Virus record (IMG/VR): IMGVR_UViG_3300046780_000888
Coordinates: 1 to 64,000 of that record
Length of the DNA stretch: 64,000 nt
Source: a virus
Strand: one strand, 5' to 3'
In this document: positions 34,795 through 43,358 of the stretch, one piece after another
How the letters are laid out: the number at the start of each line of letters is the position of its first letter
Numbering within the stretch: position 1 is the first letter of the stretch
Translations under genes and position numbers: made by a program
Notes under the pieces: model-generated
The model's database searches: none
Seen by the model: the letters and a program-made list of their open reading frames with translations, nothing else
What the model was told of the DNA's origin: nothing

Positions 34795-35349
34795 ATGCTC
34801 GCCGCCAACCCCCCGCACGTCACTTCCGGGTTTCAAGGTCACCCGGACACGCTGCGTACCATGGTGCGACAGGCGCAGGGGCCGCGAGGAGAGCAGAGCT
34901 TGCTCGTTCGCCGCATGACCGAAGAGGTCATCCGCCGAGTGCAGCCGAAGGACTACCTCGGAGAGATCCTCGCTCTACGGTATTGGGTCACCGAGAAGGT
35001 GCGGTACACGAACGATCCTCTCCACGTCGAACTCGTGCGTGATCCGGAAGCGCTCGTCGAAGAGATCGATCAGCACGGAGTCGTCACGGCGGACTGCGAC
35101 GAAAGCGCAGAGCTCATCGCCACGATGGCACTTCAGCTCGGTCGCGTCGCCGAGTACGTGGTCGTCGGGTTCGGTGAGCCTGGACAGTACAGCCACGTCT
35201 TCGCTCGAGTGCAGGAGCCGCGCACTGGAAAATGGATCGTGACGGATAACGTCGCGGGTTCGGACGAGCGGGGCATGCTCGATCGGGTGACGACGTTCTA
35301 CACGGTGAGCCTCGATGAGCCTCCGGGAGCGATGAGAAACATCACATGA
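34795..35349 (+). CDS. Transglutaminase-like cysteine protease/amidase
   Basis: 184 residues from ATG 34795; a GTG at 34756, 5 bases after the -10, is an alternative. VVTADCDESAELIATMALQL gives Cys101, QYSHVFARVQ gives His134 and WIVTDNVAG gives Asp151, the Cys-His-Asp triad in transglutaminase-core order. Expected to cleave or form amide bonds, for example maturing or cross-linking particle proteins or cutting peptidoglycan peptides. It overlaps the next gene (ATGA), starting the late block. Confidence 0.7.
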   Translation: MLAANPPHVTSGFQGHPDTLRTMVRQAQGPRGEQSLLVRRMTEEVIRRVQPKDYLGEILALRYWVTEKVRYTNDPLHVELVRDPEALVEEIDQHGVVTADCDESAELIATMALQLGRVAEYVVVGFGEPGQYSHVFARVQEPRTGKWIVTDNVAGSDERGMLDRVTTFYTVSLDEPPGAMRNIT

Positions 35350-36050
35350 GCGCACGCTACCGAAATCGCCGTCCACCGTACCCAGTGTACGCATCGCAAC
35401 CGATGTTCGGCGGCGATCTTCCGACCATCGACGAGATCGGGCCGCCAGATATGCGGGCGAGCGGGTTGAACCCGTACTACGACCTCAATAGCGGCGCGCA
35501 CGGCCGCAACTTCGCGGGCCTTGGAGGCAACATGCAGAGCGCTGACGTCGGCATCCAGAACTACCCCAACGAGCTCGACCTTCTCGCCGCGGCGGACGAC
35601 GTGCAGGGCAATGGCGTCTTCGACCCGGCAGGGACGCAAGGCAACATCCATCCGGACTACGGGGTGTTCGCGGATCACGAGAACCTCCCCGGGTACCTCG
35701 TCCGCGATCAGATGTATCAACCGAGCCAGGTCATCGACGGCACGACGGGCGAGCCGGTGCTCTACGTTCCGGGCGGCGCCGTCGCGATCGACCAGAGTCA
35801 GTTCGATACCATCCGCGCCCGCCAGCTCCTGTGGGAGCTCCCGCCCGGAGTAAGCCCCGAGCCGACGCAGGAGCCGAACGACGGAGAGACCTGGATCCCG
35901 AACGAGGATTCGTGGGCGGTCAACGGGCTCGGCGACGAGGCCATTGCGGCGCCGTCTGGCGGCACGTCCTCGAGAACGGGGCTCATCGCGGGCTTTGCCA
36001 TCGTCGGGCTCTCGATCGGCATCTTGGCCGCGACGCTGATGAAGAAGTAG
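35346..36050 (+). CDS. Tail-anchored virion-like protein
   Basis: 234 residues. A soluble, Gly/Pro/Asn-rich domain includes FAGLGGNMQ and VNGLGDEA motifs; a short linker leads to the C-terminal helix TGLIAGFAIVGLSIGILAAT ending MKK. There is no N-terminal signal peptide. WIPNEDSW resembles WIPNGPLW near the end of the polybasic protein at 44841. Confidence 0.65.
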   Translation: MSARYRNRRPPYPVYASQPMFGGDLPTIDEIGPPDMRASGLNPYYDLNSGAHGRNFAGLGGNMQSADVGIQNYPNELDLLAAADDVQGNGVFDPAGTQGNIHPDYGVFADHENLPGYLVRDQMYQPSQVIDGTTGEPVLYVPGGAVAIDQSQFDTIRARQLLWELPPGVSPEPTQEPNDGETWIPNEDSWAVNGLGDEAIAAPSGGTSSRTGLIAGFAIVGLSIGILAATLMKK

Positions 36051-36064
36051 GAGAGGCTCCCATC

Positions 36065-36466
36065 ATGGATCGCATGCAGGACTTTCGGACCATTCTTCCC
36101 ACGTTCAATACCATCGGCCCTTCGTCTGACGACGCGCCGATGTTCCCGAACAGAGAGGGGATCGGGAAGCTTCGGTTGTTCGCTCTGTCGCCCGTTGTCT
36201 CCGCAATGCGTGGGCTCGGCGACGATCCGGTGATCCCGGGCGCTCCCGCCACCCCGCTTATCGGTCGAGCGAGCGGCACCGACGTCGTCTGGGCGATGGT
36301 GATCCTTGGGCTCGTGGGAGCGGCGTCCTACCAGGCCGGCAAGGCCATCGCGCCGTCACACGACGCGCGGTCGACGTGGGGCTGGATCGGAGTTCCGGTC
36401 GGCCTCTTCACCGGCGTTCTCGGGCTTGGCATCATGGGCTACGTCGCCAACGGAAAGAAGGCCTGA
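36065..36466 (+). CDS. Two-span membrane protein with GLG motif
   Basis: 133 residues. Soluble N-terminus with AMRGLGDDP, then two membrane helices (VVWAMVILGLVGAASYQAGK; IGVPVGLFTGVLGLGIMGYV) and an NGKKA tail. Differs from its neighbours in having a helical hairpin. Confidence 0.6.
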   Translation: MDRMQDFRTILPTFNTIGPSSDDAPMFPNREGIGKLRLFALSPVVSAMRGLGDDPVIPGAPATPLIGRASGTDVVWAMVILGLVGAASYQAGKAIAPSHDARSTWGWIGVPVGLFTGVLGLGIMGYVANGKKA

Positions 36467-36469
36467 TCG

Positions 36470-36826
36470 ATGGGCTGCGGATGCAACAACGGAGGAGGAA
36501 CCGGCATGCGAGGCCTTGGTCTGTCCATGAACACGTACAACGGCCCCGTTCCTCCCGGCGTGCCGAATCCGTTCACCGTGATGCTGCACAGCTACCCGAC
36601 GCGGTACCACGGGCCGATCTACACGCGTCCGATGTACGATCTGCCATGGGCGGAGCGCCCGAACGACTTCGGTCTCGAGCCGCAGATGAACGGCCTCGGG
36701 ATCGAACCGGCGGACGTCACGATCAAGCCGATGGAGCCCTGGAAGGTTGCCGTGGGCATCGCGGCGGCCATCGGCATCGTCTACGTCGCCATGCAAATGG
36801 GAGGGCCGCACCGTGTACGTGCGTGA
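36470..36826 (+). CDS. Tail-anchored protein with Cys N-terminus
   Basis: 118 residues. MGCGCNNGGGTGMRGLGLSM carries a Cys pair and the RGLG motif; a Pro/Tyr-rich middle follows; the anchor is KVAVGIAAAIGIVYVAMQM with a basic end. Overlaps the next gene by 14 bases. Confidence 0.6.
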   Translation: MGCGCNNGGGTGMRGLGLSMNTYNGPVPPGVPNPFTVMLHSYPTRYHGPIYTRPMYDLPWAERPNDFGLEPQMNGLGIEPADVTIKPMEPWKVAVGIAAAIGIVYVAMQMGGPHRVRA

Positions 36827-37157
36827 CGGACAGAGAATGCCGGAGCCCGAGGAGGGCGCCGCGTTTTTCGAGCCGATTCGGTTCGATGTCGGCATGGTTC
36901 CGCCCCGCACGATGGGGCTCGAGACCGGGATGCTGACGCGCGGATACAATCTCCGCGGGCTCGGTCAGTTCATGGCGGACTCGGCCGCCTCGGAGCCATC
37001 GCCGGCCCCGGCCCCTTCCGCGCCCTCTTCGGTTCCGGTCGTGGCCTCAGCCGTGCCGCCGAGCACGAGTCCGTCTGCCGATCACGTTCCGTGGCTCTTC
37101 GGCATCGGAGCTGCGATCGGCGGCTTCATCTTGTTCAGCAGGAAGCGGAAAAGGTAA
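36813..37157 (+). CDS. Tail-anchored protein with Pro/Ser stalk
   Basis: 114 residues, GTG start chosen for GGAGGG 8 bases upstream. N-terminal part contains YNLRGLGQFM; then a stalk SEPSPAPAPSAPSSVPVVAS; then anchor PWLFGIGAAIGGFILFS and tail RKRKR. Confidence 0.6.
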   Translation: MYVRDGQRMPEPEEGAAFFEPIRFDVGMVPPRTMGLETGMLTRGYNLRGLGQFMADSAASEPSPAPAPSAPSSVPVVASAVPPSTSPSADHVPWLFGIGAAIGGFILFSRKRKR

Positions 37158-37669
37158 TGGACGTTCAAACTCGCGAAGGCATCTTTGGCGGAGGCGCGTA
37201 CGGCGGCGGCGTGTTCGACGGATCGAACATGGGCTTCGGCGCGCTCGGGGGCCTCGGTGTGTTCCCGCCTCCGAGCAAATACCCCGCAGGGTACCCCTCG
37301 CCGACCTACACGGCGAAGGCCGGCGAGACGGGGACCACGATCGCTCGCGACATCACCGGGAACGGGAACCGGTGGACCGAACTCGTTACGGCGAACCCGG
37401 AGACGAAGGACGCGACCATCGGGATGCGGTTCAATCCAGGAAAATCGCTGAAGCTACCCACGTCATGGGTGGCCGCCGCGGGCGTGACGGCGACTCCGGA
37501 CAGCCCGACGAGCATCGCGCCCGCTCCGGGTACAGCAGCAAGCGCGACAGCTGTTACGTCTACGTCGGCCTCGTCGCCGGCAGAATCCGGTATGTCGACC
37601 GGCATGGTCGTCGCAGGTCTCGTTGGTGTGGCGGTGATCGCCGGCATCTTCATCATGAGGAACAAGTAA
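37157..37669 (+). CDS. Tail-anchored LysM-like protein
   Basis: 170 residues, start overlapping the previous TAA. YTAKAGETGTTIARDITGNG, then RWTELVTANPETK and FNPGKSLKLPTSW, follow the LysM pattern (residues ~49-103), so it may bind peptidoglycan or chitin-like glycan. An Ala/Thr/Ser stalk and anchor STGMVVAGLVGVAVIAGIFI-MRNK complete it. N-terminal GALGGLGVF carries the GLG motif. Confidence 0.65.
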   Translation: MDVQTREGIFGGGAYGGGVFDGSNMGFGALGGLGVFPPPSKYPAGYPSPTYTAKAGETGTTIARDITGNGNRWTELVTANPETKDATIGMRFNPGKSLKLPTSWVAAAGVTATPDSPTSIAPAPGTAASATAVTSTSASSPAESGMSTGMVVAGLVGVAVIAGIFIMRNK

Positions 37670-37670
37670 G

Positions 37671-38417
37671 ATGTACTCAGGAGTAGGATTCAGTGGGCAG
37701 AGCGGTCTCGGCGGCGACGCGTGGCAATGGATGTCATCGACGCCAGATCCGCTTTTGGTTCGTTTCCAGAAGGCGCTGAACACGGAGCTCACGAAGCGAG
37801 GGTTCAAGCCGATTGCGACCGACGGGAAGATGGGTCCTGGGACCTGTGGTGCGTGGGCGTGGCTTGGAACGCTTCACGATGTCGATTTCTCCGCCAATCC
37901 GGATCTGAATCTCGAGAGTTACTTCGTAAGCGGGGACGGAGATAACGCCTCGCAGACGAACCCATGCAAGGGGTTCACGTATCCGACGAAGGTCGGCGGC
38001 GGCGTGTACACCCCGCCCTCGACGTTCTCTGATCAGCTCCCCTGGTGCTCGCACGACAGCCGGGTGGCTGCGGTGCAGCTCAATGTGAATGAGCAGCTCG
38101 ACGCCCACGGGTACGAAACGGGGCCGACAGATGGAATGATGTGCGAGGAGACGTGCGGCGGGATGAAGCTCGCGTCCGATCTCTGGGGCGTCAACTTCAT
38201 GTCTGCGTACGGGCAGAACTGCAAGAGCTTCGCGACGCCAGCGAAAAAAGCGGTAGCTGCGCCTCCCCCTGTGTCCACCCTCGCGCCTTCGACGACTCCG
38301 GTCACCTCGTCGTTCCCAACGAAGAAGACCGGTTCGAGCCAGGCGTGGATGGTGGGTGGCCTCATCGGCGCTGCGGCGCTTGCCGGGCTTTACGCCGCGA
38401 CGAAGAAAAAGAAGTAA
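37671..38417 (+). CDS. Tail-anchored protein with two peptidoglycan-binding-like domains
   Basis: 248 residues. MYSGVGFSGQSGLGG opens the protein. VRFQKALNTELTKRGFKPIA-TDGKMGPGTCGA and VQLNVNEQLDAHGYETGP-TDGMMCEETCGG are two PG_binding_1-like units, each with a Cys after the DGxMG turn. A stalk and anchor (AWMVGGLIGAAALAGLYAAT) end in KKKK. Confidence 0.65.
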   Translation: MYSGVGFSGQSGLGGDAWQWMSSTPDPLLVRFQKALNTELTKRGFKPIATDGKMGPGTCGAWAWLGTLHDVDFSANPDLNLESYFVSGDGDNASQTNPCKGFTYPTKVGGGVYTPPSTFSDQLPWCSHDSRVAAVQLNVNEQLDAHGYETGPTDGMMCEETCGGMKLASDLWGVNFMSAYGQNCKSFATPAKKAVAAPPPVSTLAPSTTPVTSSFPTKKTGSSQAWMVGGLIGAAALAGLYAATKKKK

Positions 38418-38423
38418 CGGTTC

Positions 38424-39050
38424 ATGCAGAACTACGGCAACATCGCGTACGACGATTTCTCCCACTTGAACGCCCAGTGGCAACAGGAGCGCCCTCCCAT
38501 GGCAGGACTAGGAGCAGCATACGGTCAGCATCAGTACAGGGATGTGTCGTACCTGAACGCACGCCTTCGTCCGATTCTGCCTGCGCAGGTAGGTCTGAGC
38601 CCGGACGGCATGGGCCTCTCGGGCGGCAGCTTGATGGGCAACAGCCTCGGCATCAGCACTGGCGATTTTACCAAAGCGCAGGTGATGGAGACGCAGGACA
38701 TCCTGAACGGCGCCCTCATCCAGGCCGGGTACGTACCGATCAAGGTGGATGGAGATCTCGGCCCCGCTACCTGCGGCGCGATCAACTGGTACCGAGAGAA
38801 CATTCATGCCGAGGGCGGCGAGTCCTTCATGTCGGCGTGCTCGACGGTTGCGGCGAAGCCCCCAACGAAGGCATCGGGCGGCACGGCGCCCTCATCCGTC
38901 GCAACGCGGTCCCCCTCGACGGGCGTGCGGCCCGTGACGTCCAGCGTGTTCGGCTCGGGCGGAGGGACCAACTGGATGCTCTGGGGAGGAGCGATCGCGG
39001 CCGTCGCGGTCGGTGGAGCGCTGATCTTCCGCGCATCGAAGAAGAGGTAA
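38424..39050 (+). CDS. Tail-anchored protein with one peptidoglycan-binding-like domain
   Basis: 208 residues. MAGLGAAYGQ motif near the start; VMETQDILNGALIQAGYVPI then DGDLGPATCGAINWY is the PG-binding-like unit, closely related to those in 37671-38417; Ser/Thr/Pro stalk; anchor NWMLWGGAIAAVAVGGALIF; tail RASKKR. Confidence 0.65.
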   Translation: MQNYGNIAYDDFSHLNAQWQQERPPMAGLGAAYGQHQYRDVSYLNARLRPILPAQVGLSPDGMGLSGGSLMGNSLGISTGDFTKAQVMETQDILNGALIQAGYVPIKVDGDLGPATCGAINWYRENIHAEGGESFMSACSTVAAKPPTKASGGTAPSSVATRSPSTGVRPVTSSVFGSGGGTNWMLWGGAIAAVAVGGALIFRASKKR

Positions 39051-39057
39051 TTCCGGA

Positions 39058-39423
39058 ATGCCTACGGCCATCCAGCAGGTCCAGCAGCGTCTTGGCGTCC
39101 AGCAAAGTGGGCACTGGGACTCGGCGACGGACGGAGCGCTCATCGCCTACCAGCAGGCGGCGAAGGGCGCGTACGCCATGGACCCGAATGGCCATCCGGA
39201 TCCCGCGACGCTGGTGAACCTCGGGTACTACACGCCGGGGGATCTCTTCACGCAAGAGTGGTCGGACTACCTCACCGGGGGTGCGAAGCCCGGTCACTTT
39301 GGTCGGGACCTTCGATCTGCAATCGATCAAGTGCCCCGCTGGGCCTGGGGGACGCTCGCTGCCGGATTCGGGATCTTCGCCTACATGGCGTGGCGCACGG
39401 ACAAGAAGCGCGCGAAAGGCTGA
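39058..39423 (+). CDS. Short tail-anchored peptidoglycan-binding-like protein
   Basis: 121 residues. IQQVQQRLGVQQSGHWDSAT and DGALIAYQQAA match the PG_binding_1 core without the Cys of its neighbours. Anchor RWAWGTLAAGFGIFAYMAW, tail RTDKKRAKG. Third member of the local duplication. Confidence 0.65.
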   Translation: MPTAIQQVQQRLGVQQSGHWDSATDGALIAYQQAAKGAYAMDPNGHPDPATLVNLGYYTPGDLFTQEWSDYLTGGAKPGHFGRDLRSAIDQVPRWAWGTLAAGFGIFAYMAWRTDKKRAKG

Positions 39424-39429
39424 GCCGCG

Positions 39430-40320
39430 ATGATCGACTACCTTGCCGGTATGTACGCGGATCTCGTCGAGACGCCCGGGATCCCATGGGATGGCCTGAC
39501 GGCGCAAGGGCACGCGATCACCGACAACGGCTACGACGCGGCCTACATGGACATCATGCTCCAGGAGGGCGCAAAGTTCTTCGGTGTTCTCGGTACGATG
39601 AGCCAAGAGTTTCGCGACAAATACACCAACCTGCGAGCGAACGAAGCGAAGGCTGCGATGACGCAGCTCATGGCGCTCATCGATCAAACAGGTGCCGACG
39701 TGTGGACCGCAGTGAAACACGGAGACTGGTCCTCCGCCACCCACTTTCCTCGAGCGGTCTCAGTCGATGCGCTCGCCTCCATGGCGGCGTCGGCCGTTAA
39801 CGGGGCGTACCTACACTACGATGGGGTCGTCGAGGCGGCGATACTCGCCGGGAAGCTCACGCCCGAGGAAGCCCAGGCGCACGCGCAGTCGCTCGTGCAG
39901 ACGTTTCAGACGTTCGTGACCCTTGACAAGAACGGCCACCTCGATCAGTTCAAGACGAGTCCGCCAGTCGCCGGAATGGGAGGGCCTGAGCTGCTCGCAG
40001 GCTGGGCGCTCGTCGCGCTCGGGGTAACCCTCGTGCTCGGGATCTGTTACCTCGTCTACGTCTTCAAGATTGCGGCTCCTATCCAGCAGAAGATCATCGA
40101 GTACTGTGACAAGATGAGCAAGAGCGGGAACCCCGACGACACGCGGGCCTGCGTGCAGTCGCTCGAGAGCATGCAGAAGAACGGAAACGCGGATCTCGCG
40201 TCGTTCATGGGGACCATTCTCAAACCAGTGATCATCGTCGCTGCTGTAGGCGCCGCGGCGTATCTCGGGTTTCTGTTCCTTCCTGGGCTTCTCAAGGGGA
40301 GTCGGAAGGCGGTCGCGTGA
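39430..40320 (+). CDS. Two-span membrane protein
   Basis: 296 residues. Helical soluble domain of ~175 residues, then LLAGWALVALGVTLVLGICY, a ~45-residue Cys-containing loop (YCDKMSKSGNPDDTRACVQS) and a second helix (VIIVAAVGAAAYLGFLFLPG) with a basic end. The loop Cys pair may form a disulphide if it faces outside. ATGA overlap with the next gene. Confidence 0.6.
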   Translation: MIDYLAGMYADLVETPGIPWDGLTAQGHAITDNGYDAAYMDIMLQEGAKFFGVLGTMSQEFRDKYTNLRANEAKAAMTQLMALIDQTGADVWTAVKHGDWSSATHFPRAVSVDALASMAASAVNGAYLHYDGVVEAAILAGKLTPEEAQAHAQSLVQTFQTFVTLDKNGHLDQFKTSPPVAGMGGPELLAGWALVALGVTLVLGICYLVYVFKIAAPIQQKIIEYCDKMSKSGNPDDTRACVQSLESMQKNGNADLASFMGTILKPVIIVAAVGAAAYLGFLFLPGLLKGSRKAVA

Positions 40321-40658
40321 TCTATTCCGAGTGGAAGCCTGACACTGGCGGCTTCATCTATTACGAGGCCAACGAGGCGCAGAACATCAACGACGATCTG
40401 CCGGCGCCGGAGTTGCGTGCGGCCTCGAAGATCGGAGTTCCGTCGATCGAGGCGGGCCGTCCCCTTCCGTCCGGCGCGAGGGTCGTCGGCGAAGGAGACG
40501 TGGCCGTCGGGATGATCGCTCCGGTGAATCCATCACGGATCGTCCGCCGCACCCGGTCTCTTGCTGGGGTGGCCGAGGCGATGCAGATGCAATCGGTCTG
40601 GGTCGGTATTGGAGCTGCGACGATCCTCGTCTGGTGGGTGTGGAAGAGCAACCGCTGA
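40317..40658 (+). CDS. Tail-anchored small protein
   Basis: 113 residues, GTG start (GTGA overlap). Soluble N-terminus, then SVWVGIGAATILVWWVWKSN as a C-terminal anchor with basic end. The Trp-rich anchor suggests an interfacial position. Confidence 0.55.
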   Translation: MIYSEWKPDTGGFIYYEANEAQNINDDLPAPELRAASKIGVPSIEAGRPLPSGARVVGEGDVAVGMIAPVNPSRIVRRTRSLAGVAEAMQMQSVWVGIGAATILVWWVWKSNR

Positions 40659-41224
40659 TGGCCCTCCGAGTAGTCGAGACCAAGAAGCAGGCCGTGAAGA
40701 CGTACGAGACGTTCTACGCGCGGGCGCCTGCGCGCGAGATCGAGATGCCATTCGGCTGGCCGACGAAAATGCAAGAAGTCGGCGTCGGCGGAGCCGAGAT
40801 GTACCGCTCGAACAAGTGGCAGAAGAATCTATCGGAGCATGAGGACTACAAGCACGTCGCGGAGGGGTCGCGCACGGTGTTTGCGGAGCCCGGCTTTCTG
40901 CGCGAGTGGGGCTCGCCGCAGCGTCCGATCAAAGTCGTGGGCCCCGTGGTCCGGTTCGAGGAGCCGATGCCGAAGCACTTCACGCGGCTCGGACCGCTGC
41001 TCGGTGTCCAGGTGCAGCTCTATCAGGCGGGCAAGAATGGCAGCGTGGTCGTTCCGAAGGGCGACGAGGGGCGGTACGAGGTGACGGTCGCCCGCGCGAT
41101 GCTCGGAGCGGCGAAACACCCGAAGACCGGCGAAGTCTTCCTGTTCGTCTACACCCCAGAGGGCGTGCACATGATTCTCACTGGCGGCTCGCTCAAGATC
41201 GAAAAGGACGGGATCGCCGGCTGA
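40658..41224 (+). CDS. Soluble protein within the tail-anchored block
   Basis: 188 residues, no membrane helix. Beta-rich C-terminal half (LLGVQVQLYQAGKNGSVVVP; GEVFLFVYTPEGVHMILTGG). TGATG junctions with both neighbours. It may be a soluble partner or assembly factor of the anchored proteins; function unknown. Confidence 0.55.
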   Translation: MALRVVETKKQAVKTYETFYARAPAREIEMPFGWPTKMQEVGVGGAEMYRSNKWQKNLSEHEDYKHVAEGSRTVFAEPGFLREWGSPQRPIKVVGPVVRFEEPMPKHFTRLGPLLGVQVQLYQAGKNGSVVVPKGDEGRYEVTVARAMLGAAKHPKTGEVFLFVYTPEGVHMILTGGSLKIEKDGIAG

Positions 41225-43152
41225 TGTCATATTCGGGCGGCGGAGGACCGCATATCTGGGTCCCTCGCCGCCTCGGGCTCGGTGCCGCCCCGCCCGACGG
41301 GAAGTATCTCATTGATCGAGCGATGGGAACGACAGGCGCCGGGGTCTACGCGAAAAATGTAGCAGCGGGCGCGCAGGGGTACCTGTCGCAGCAGGCGGCC
41401 GACATGGCCCGATCGACGTTTCGACAAAACACCGGCATCGATCTGCCCTGGATCCCGACGAAGACGAGCCAGGTGGGTCCCTGGGCACAGCAGCAGTTCA
41501 AAGCGTGGAAGTCGACGGCGATCACAGAGGGCATCAAGCGCGGGCGCCAGATCTACAACGACAAGATGGGCGTCGATGCTCCCATTCAGTCGCTGATGAC
41601 CGAGAGTGAAATTGGAGATTGGGCGACGCGATACCTCGCGGGGCATCCAGATCTGTTGACGAATCCGACTCCTGCCGGCGCGATGGCGATGGCGCAGGCG
41701 TTCGTCATGACGAACTCGGACGCGCTCGGGCTTCCGCCGGAATTCATCGCTGCTGCTGGGCTCGTCGAGAACTTTCCGAGCACGGTCGAGAAGGCAGAGC
41801 AGTGGGGGATCTCGCTTGCGAGCGCGTACCTGTCGCAATTCGGCTTTCCGATCGTGACGAGCACGAACCCGTCGGCGTTCCTGAGTTCCTGCGGTCGCTG
41901 CGCGATTGCTCAGGTGGCCCCCGGGATCCCGTTCTCGCTCTGCGAAGCGACATACGGAGCTCTCAGCAATGGCTCCATCAACTTCGACGAGGCAGAAGGC
42001 CTGGTCATCGGCGCGTGCGCCTGGATCGGGGGAGCTGTCGGGCAAGCATTCGGGATCCCGGCACCGATCGGGGCTCTCCTCTCTCAAATCATTGCGAGCG
42101 CAATCGTTCCCATCATTGCGGACGCGCTCGGATTCGGTCCGAGCGACAGCGAGAAGCTGAACGCGGCCCAGCTCGCAGCAGCAAAGGCCGCAGCGGCGGC
42201 GACCGTCGTCTGCACGGATCTCGCCCGCGCCCTCTGGCTCCAGTATCAGCACTACTGGGAGTCGATGGAGGGGAACCTTCAGGGCCTCTACGTCGCGAAT
42301 GCCGAGTGGCTCACGCCGATGGGATGCGTCCCGGCAACCGGCGGCATCCGGGTGTTTCCGGAGACGATCCCGGGCGCCAATACCCTCGACATTGTTCTCG
42401 ATGCACATGGCGCCGCGATCGGGACGTCGCCGAATTACCTTCACTACCCGAAACCGATTTCGCGCGGCTGCGACGTCCTCCTTGGGTGCCCGTACCTGTC
42501 CTACGGGCTCCCGCAGCTCGCCCGCCGTTCGTCGTACGCACTCTCTCTCGCCGCCCTAAATACCACTCCGGACATCCGGCAGACTGTCCCAGGATGCGAC
42601 GCTCTGTCTGCGCTCTCCTTCTGGAATGCTCGCCGATACGTGACGCCGTATCAGATGTTGAATGAGATGTCCGGGGCGAAGCCGTGGGAGTGGCTTCGCC
42701 CGAACAGTACCGTGCAGGGCCAATTCGACAATAGGAACGCTCCATCATGGGAGAGCGTGCTGCACTCGGACGAGGAGTATCTCCAGGCGATCGGGGCCGT
42801 GCAGGTGGCGGGCGACGCTGGAGAGCGCGTCGGGGAATGCGGGACTCTTAGGTGGAGCGACTATCTTTCGGATTCGCTCCGTCAGGCCGCTGCGGCATCG
42901 GCGCTCGTGCAGCGAGATCTAACGCGCACCGTGTCGTCCGCGACGACGCAGTACCAGCTTCAGAAAGAGTTGGCAGGCACCGACCAGGCTACCGCTGTGC
43001 GAATGGCGACCGTTCGGGCCGCCACCTTCCGGTCAGCAATCGAGGAAGCGAAGCGTCGCGGGACGCGACGAAGCGACATGCTGAATTACAGCCTCCTGGC
43101 GGCCGGCGGTGCGGCGCTGGCTGGCTGGGCGCTAGGGACGAGGAGGCGCTGA
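41224..43152 (+). CDS. Large tail-anchored protein
   Basis: 642 residues, start fixed by overlap with the upstream stop. N-terminus MSYSGGGGPHIWVPRRLGLG; a helical region with a hydrophobic hairpin (~residues 245-305, VIGACAWIGGAVGQAFGIPA and LLSQIIASAIVPIIADALGF); a Cys-containing soluble domain; and C-terminal anchor LLAAGGAALAGWALGTRRR. The internal hydrophobic stretch is reminiscent of a membrane-active or pore element. Confidence 0.6.
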   Translation: MSYSGGGGPHIWVPRRLGLGAAPPDGKYLIDRAMGTTGAGVYAKNVAAGAQGYLSQQAADMARSTFRQNTGIDLPWIPTKTSQVGPWAQQQFKAWKSTAITEGIKRGRQIYNDKMGVDAPIQSLMTESEIGDWATRYLAGHPDLLTNPTPAGAMAMAQAFVMTNSDALGLPPEFIAAAGLVENFPSTVEKAEQWGISLASAYLSQFGFPIVTSTNPSAFLSSCGRCAIAQVAPGIPFSLCEATYGALSNGSINFDEAEGLVIGACAWIGGAVGQAFGIPAPIGALLSQIIASAIVPIIADALGFGPSDSEKLNAAQLAAAKAAAAATVVCTDLARALWLQYQHYWESMEGNLQGLYVANAEWLTPMGCVPATGGIRVFPETIPGANTLDIVLDAHGAAIGTSPNYLHYPKPISRGCDVLLGCPYLSYGLPQLARRSSYALSLAALNTTPDIRQTVPGCDALSALSFWNARRYVTPYQMLNEMSGAKPWEWLRPNSTVQGQFDNRNAPSWESVLHSDEEYLQAIGAVQVAGDAGERVGECGTLRWSDYLSDSLRQAAAASALVQRDLTRTVSSATTQYQLQKELAGTDQATAVRMATVRAATFRSAIEEAKRRGTRRSDMLNYSLLAAGGAALAGWALGTRRR

Positions 43153-43358
43153 TGAACAGTCTCGGCGTCGCTCAAGCCTTGGAGCCTCCGAAGAAGAAGC
43201 CGAAACCCGTCGCGCTGACGGCCGAGCAGACCCAGCTCTTGCAGGTGGCGAAGATCTTGTCGGATCAGGAGCGGGCTCAACTCCGCATCGGGATCGCGGG
43301 CGCCGTGGGCGTGGTGTTACTCTGTACGACGGGGTATTTGATCTGGGGGCGCAGATGA
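43152..43358 (+). CDS. Minimal tail-anchored protein
   Basis: 68 residues: MNSLGVAQALEPPKKKPKPV, a short helix, then LRIGIAGAVGVVLLCTTGYLIWGRR. The basic Lys/Pro stretch is at the N-terminal side here. Confidence 0.6.
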   Translation: MNSLGVAQALEPPKKKPKPVALTAEQTQLLQVAKILSDQERAQLRIGIAGAVGVVLLCTTGYLIWGRR

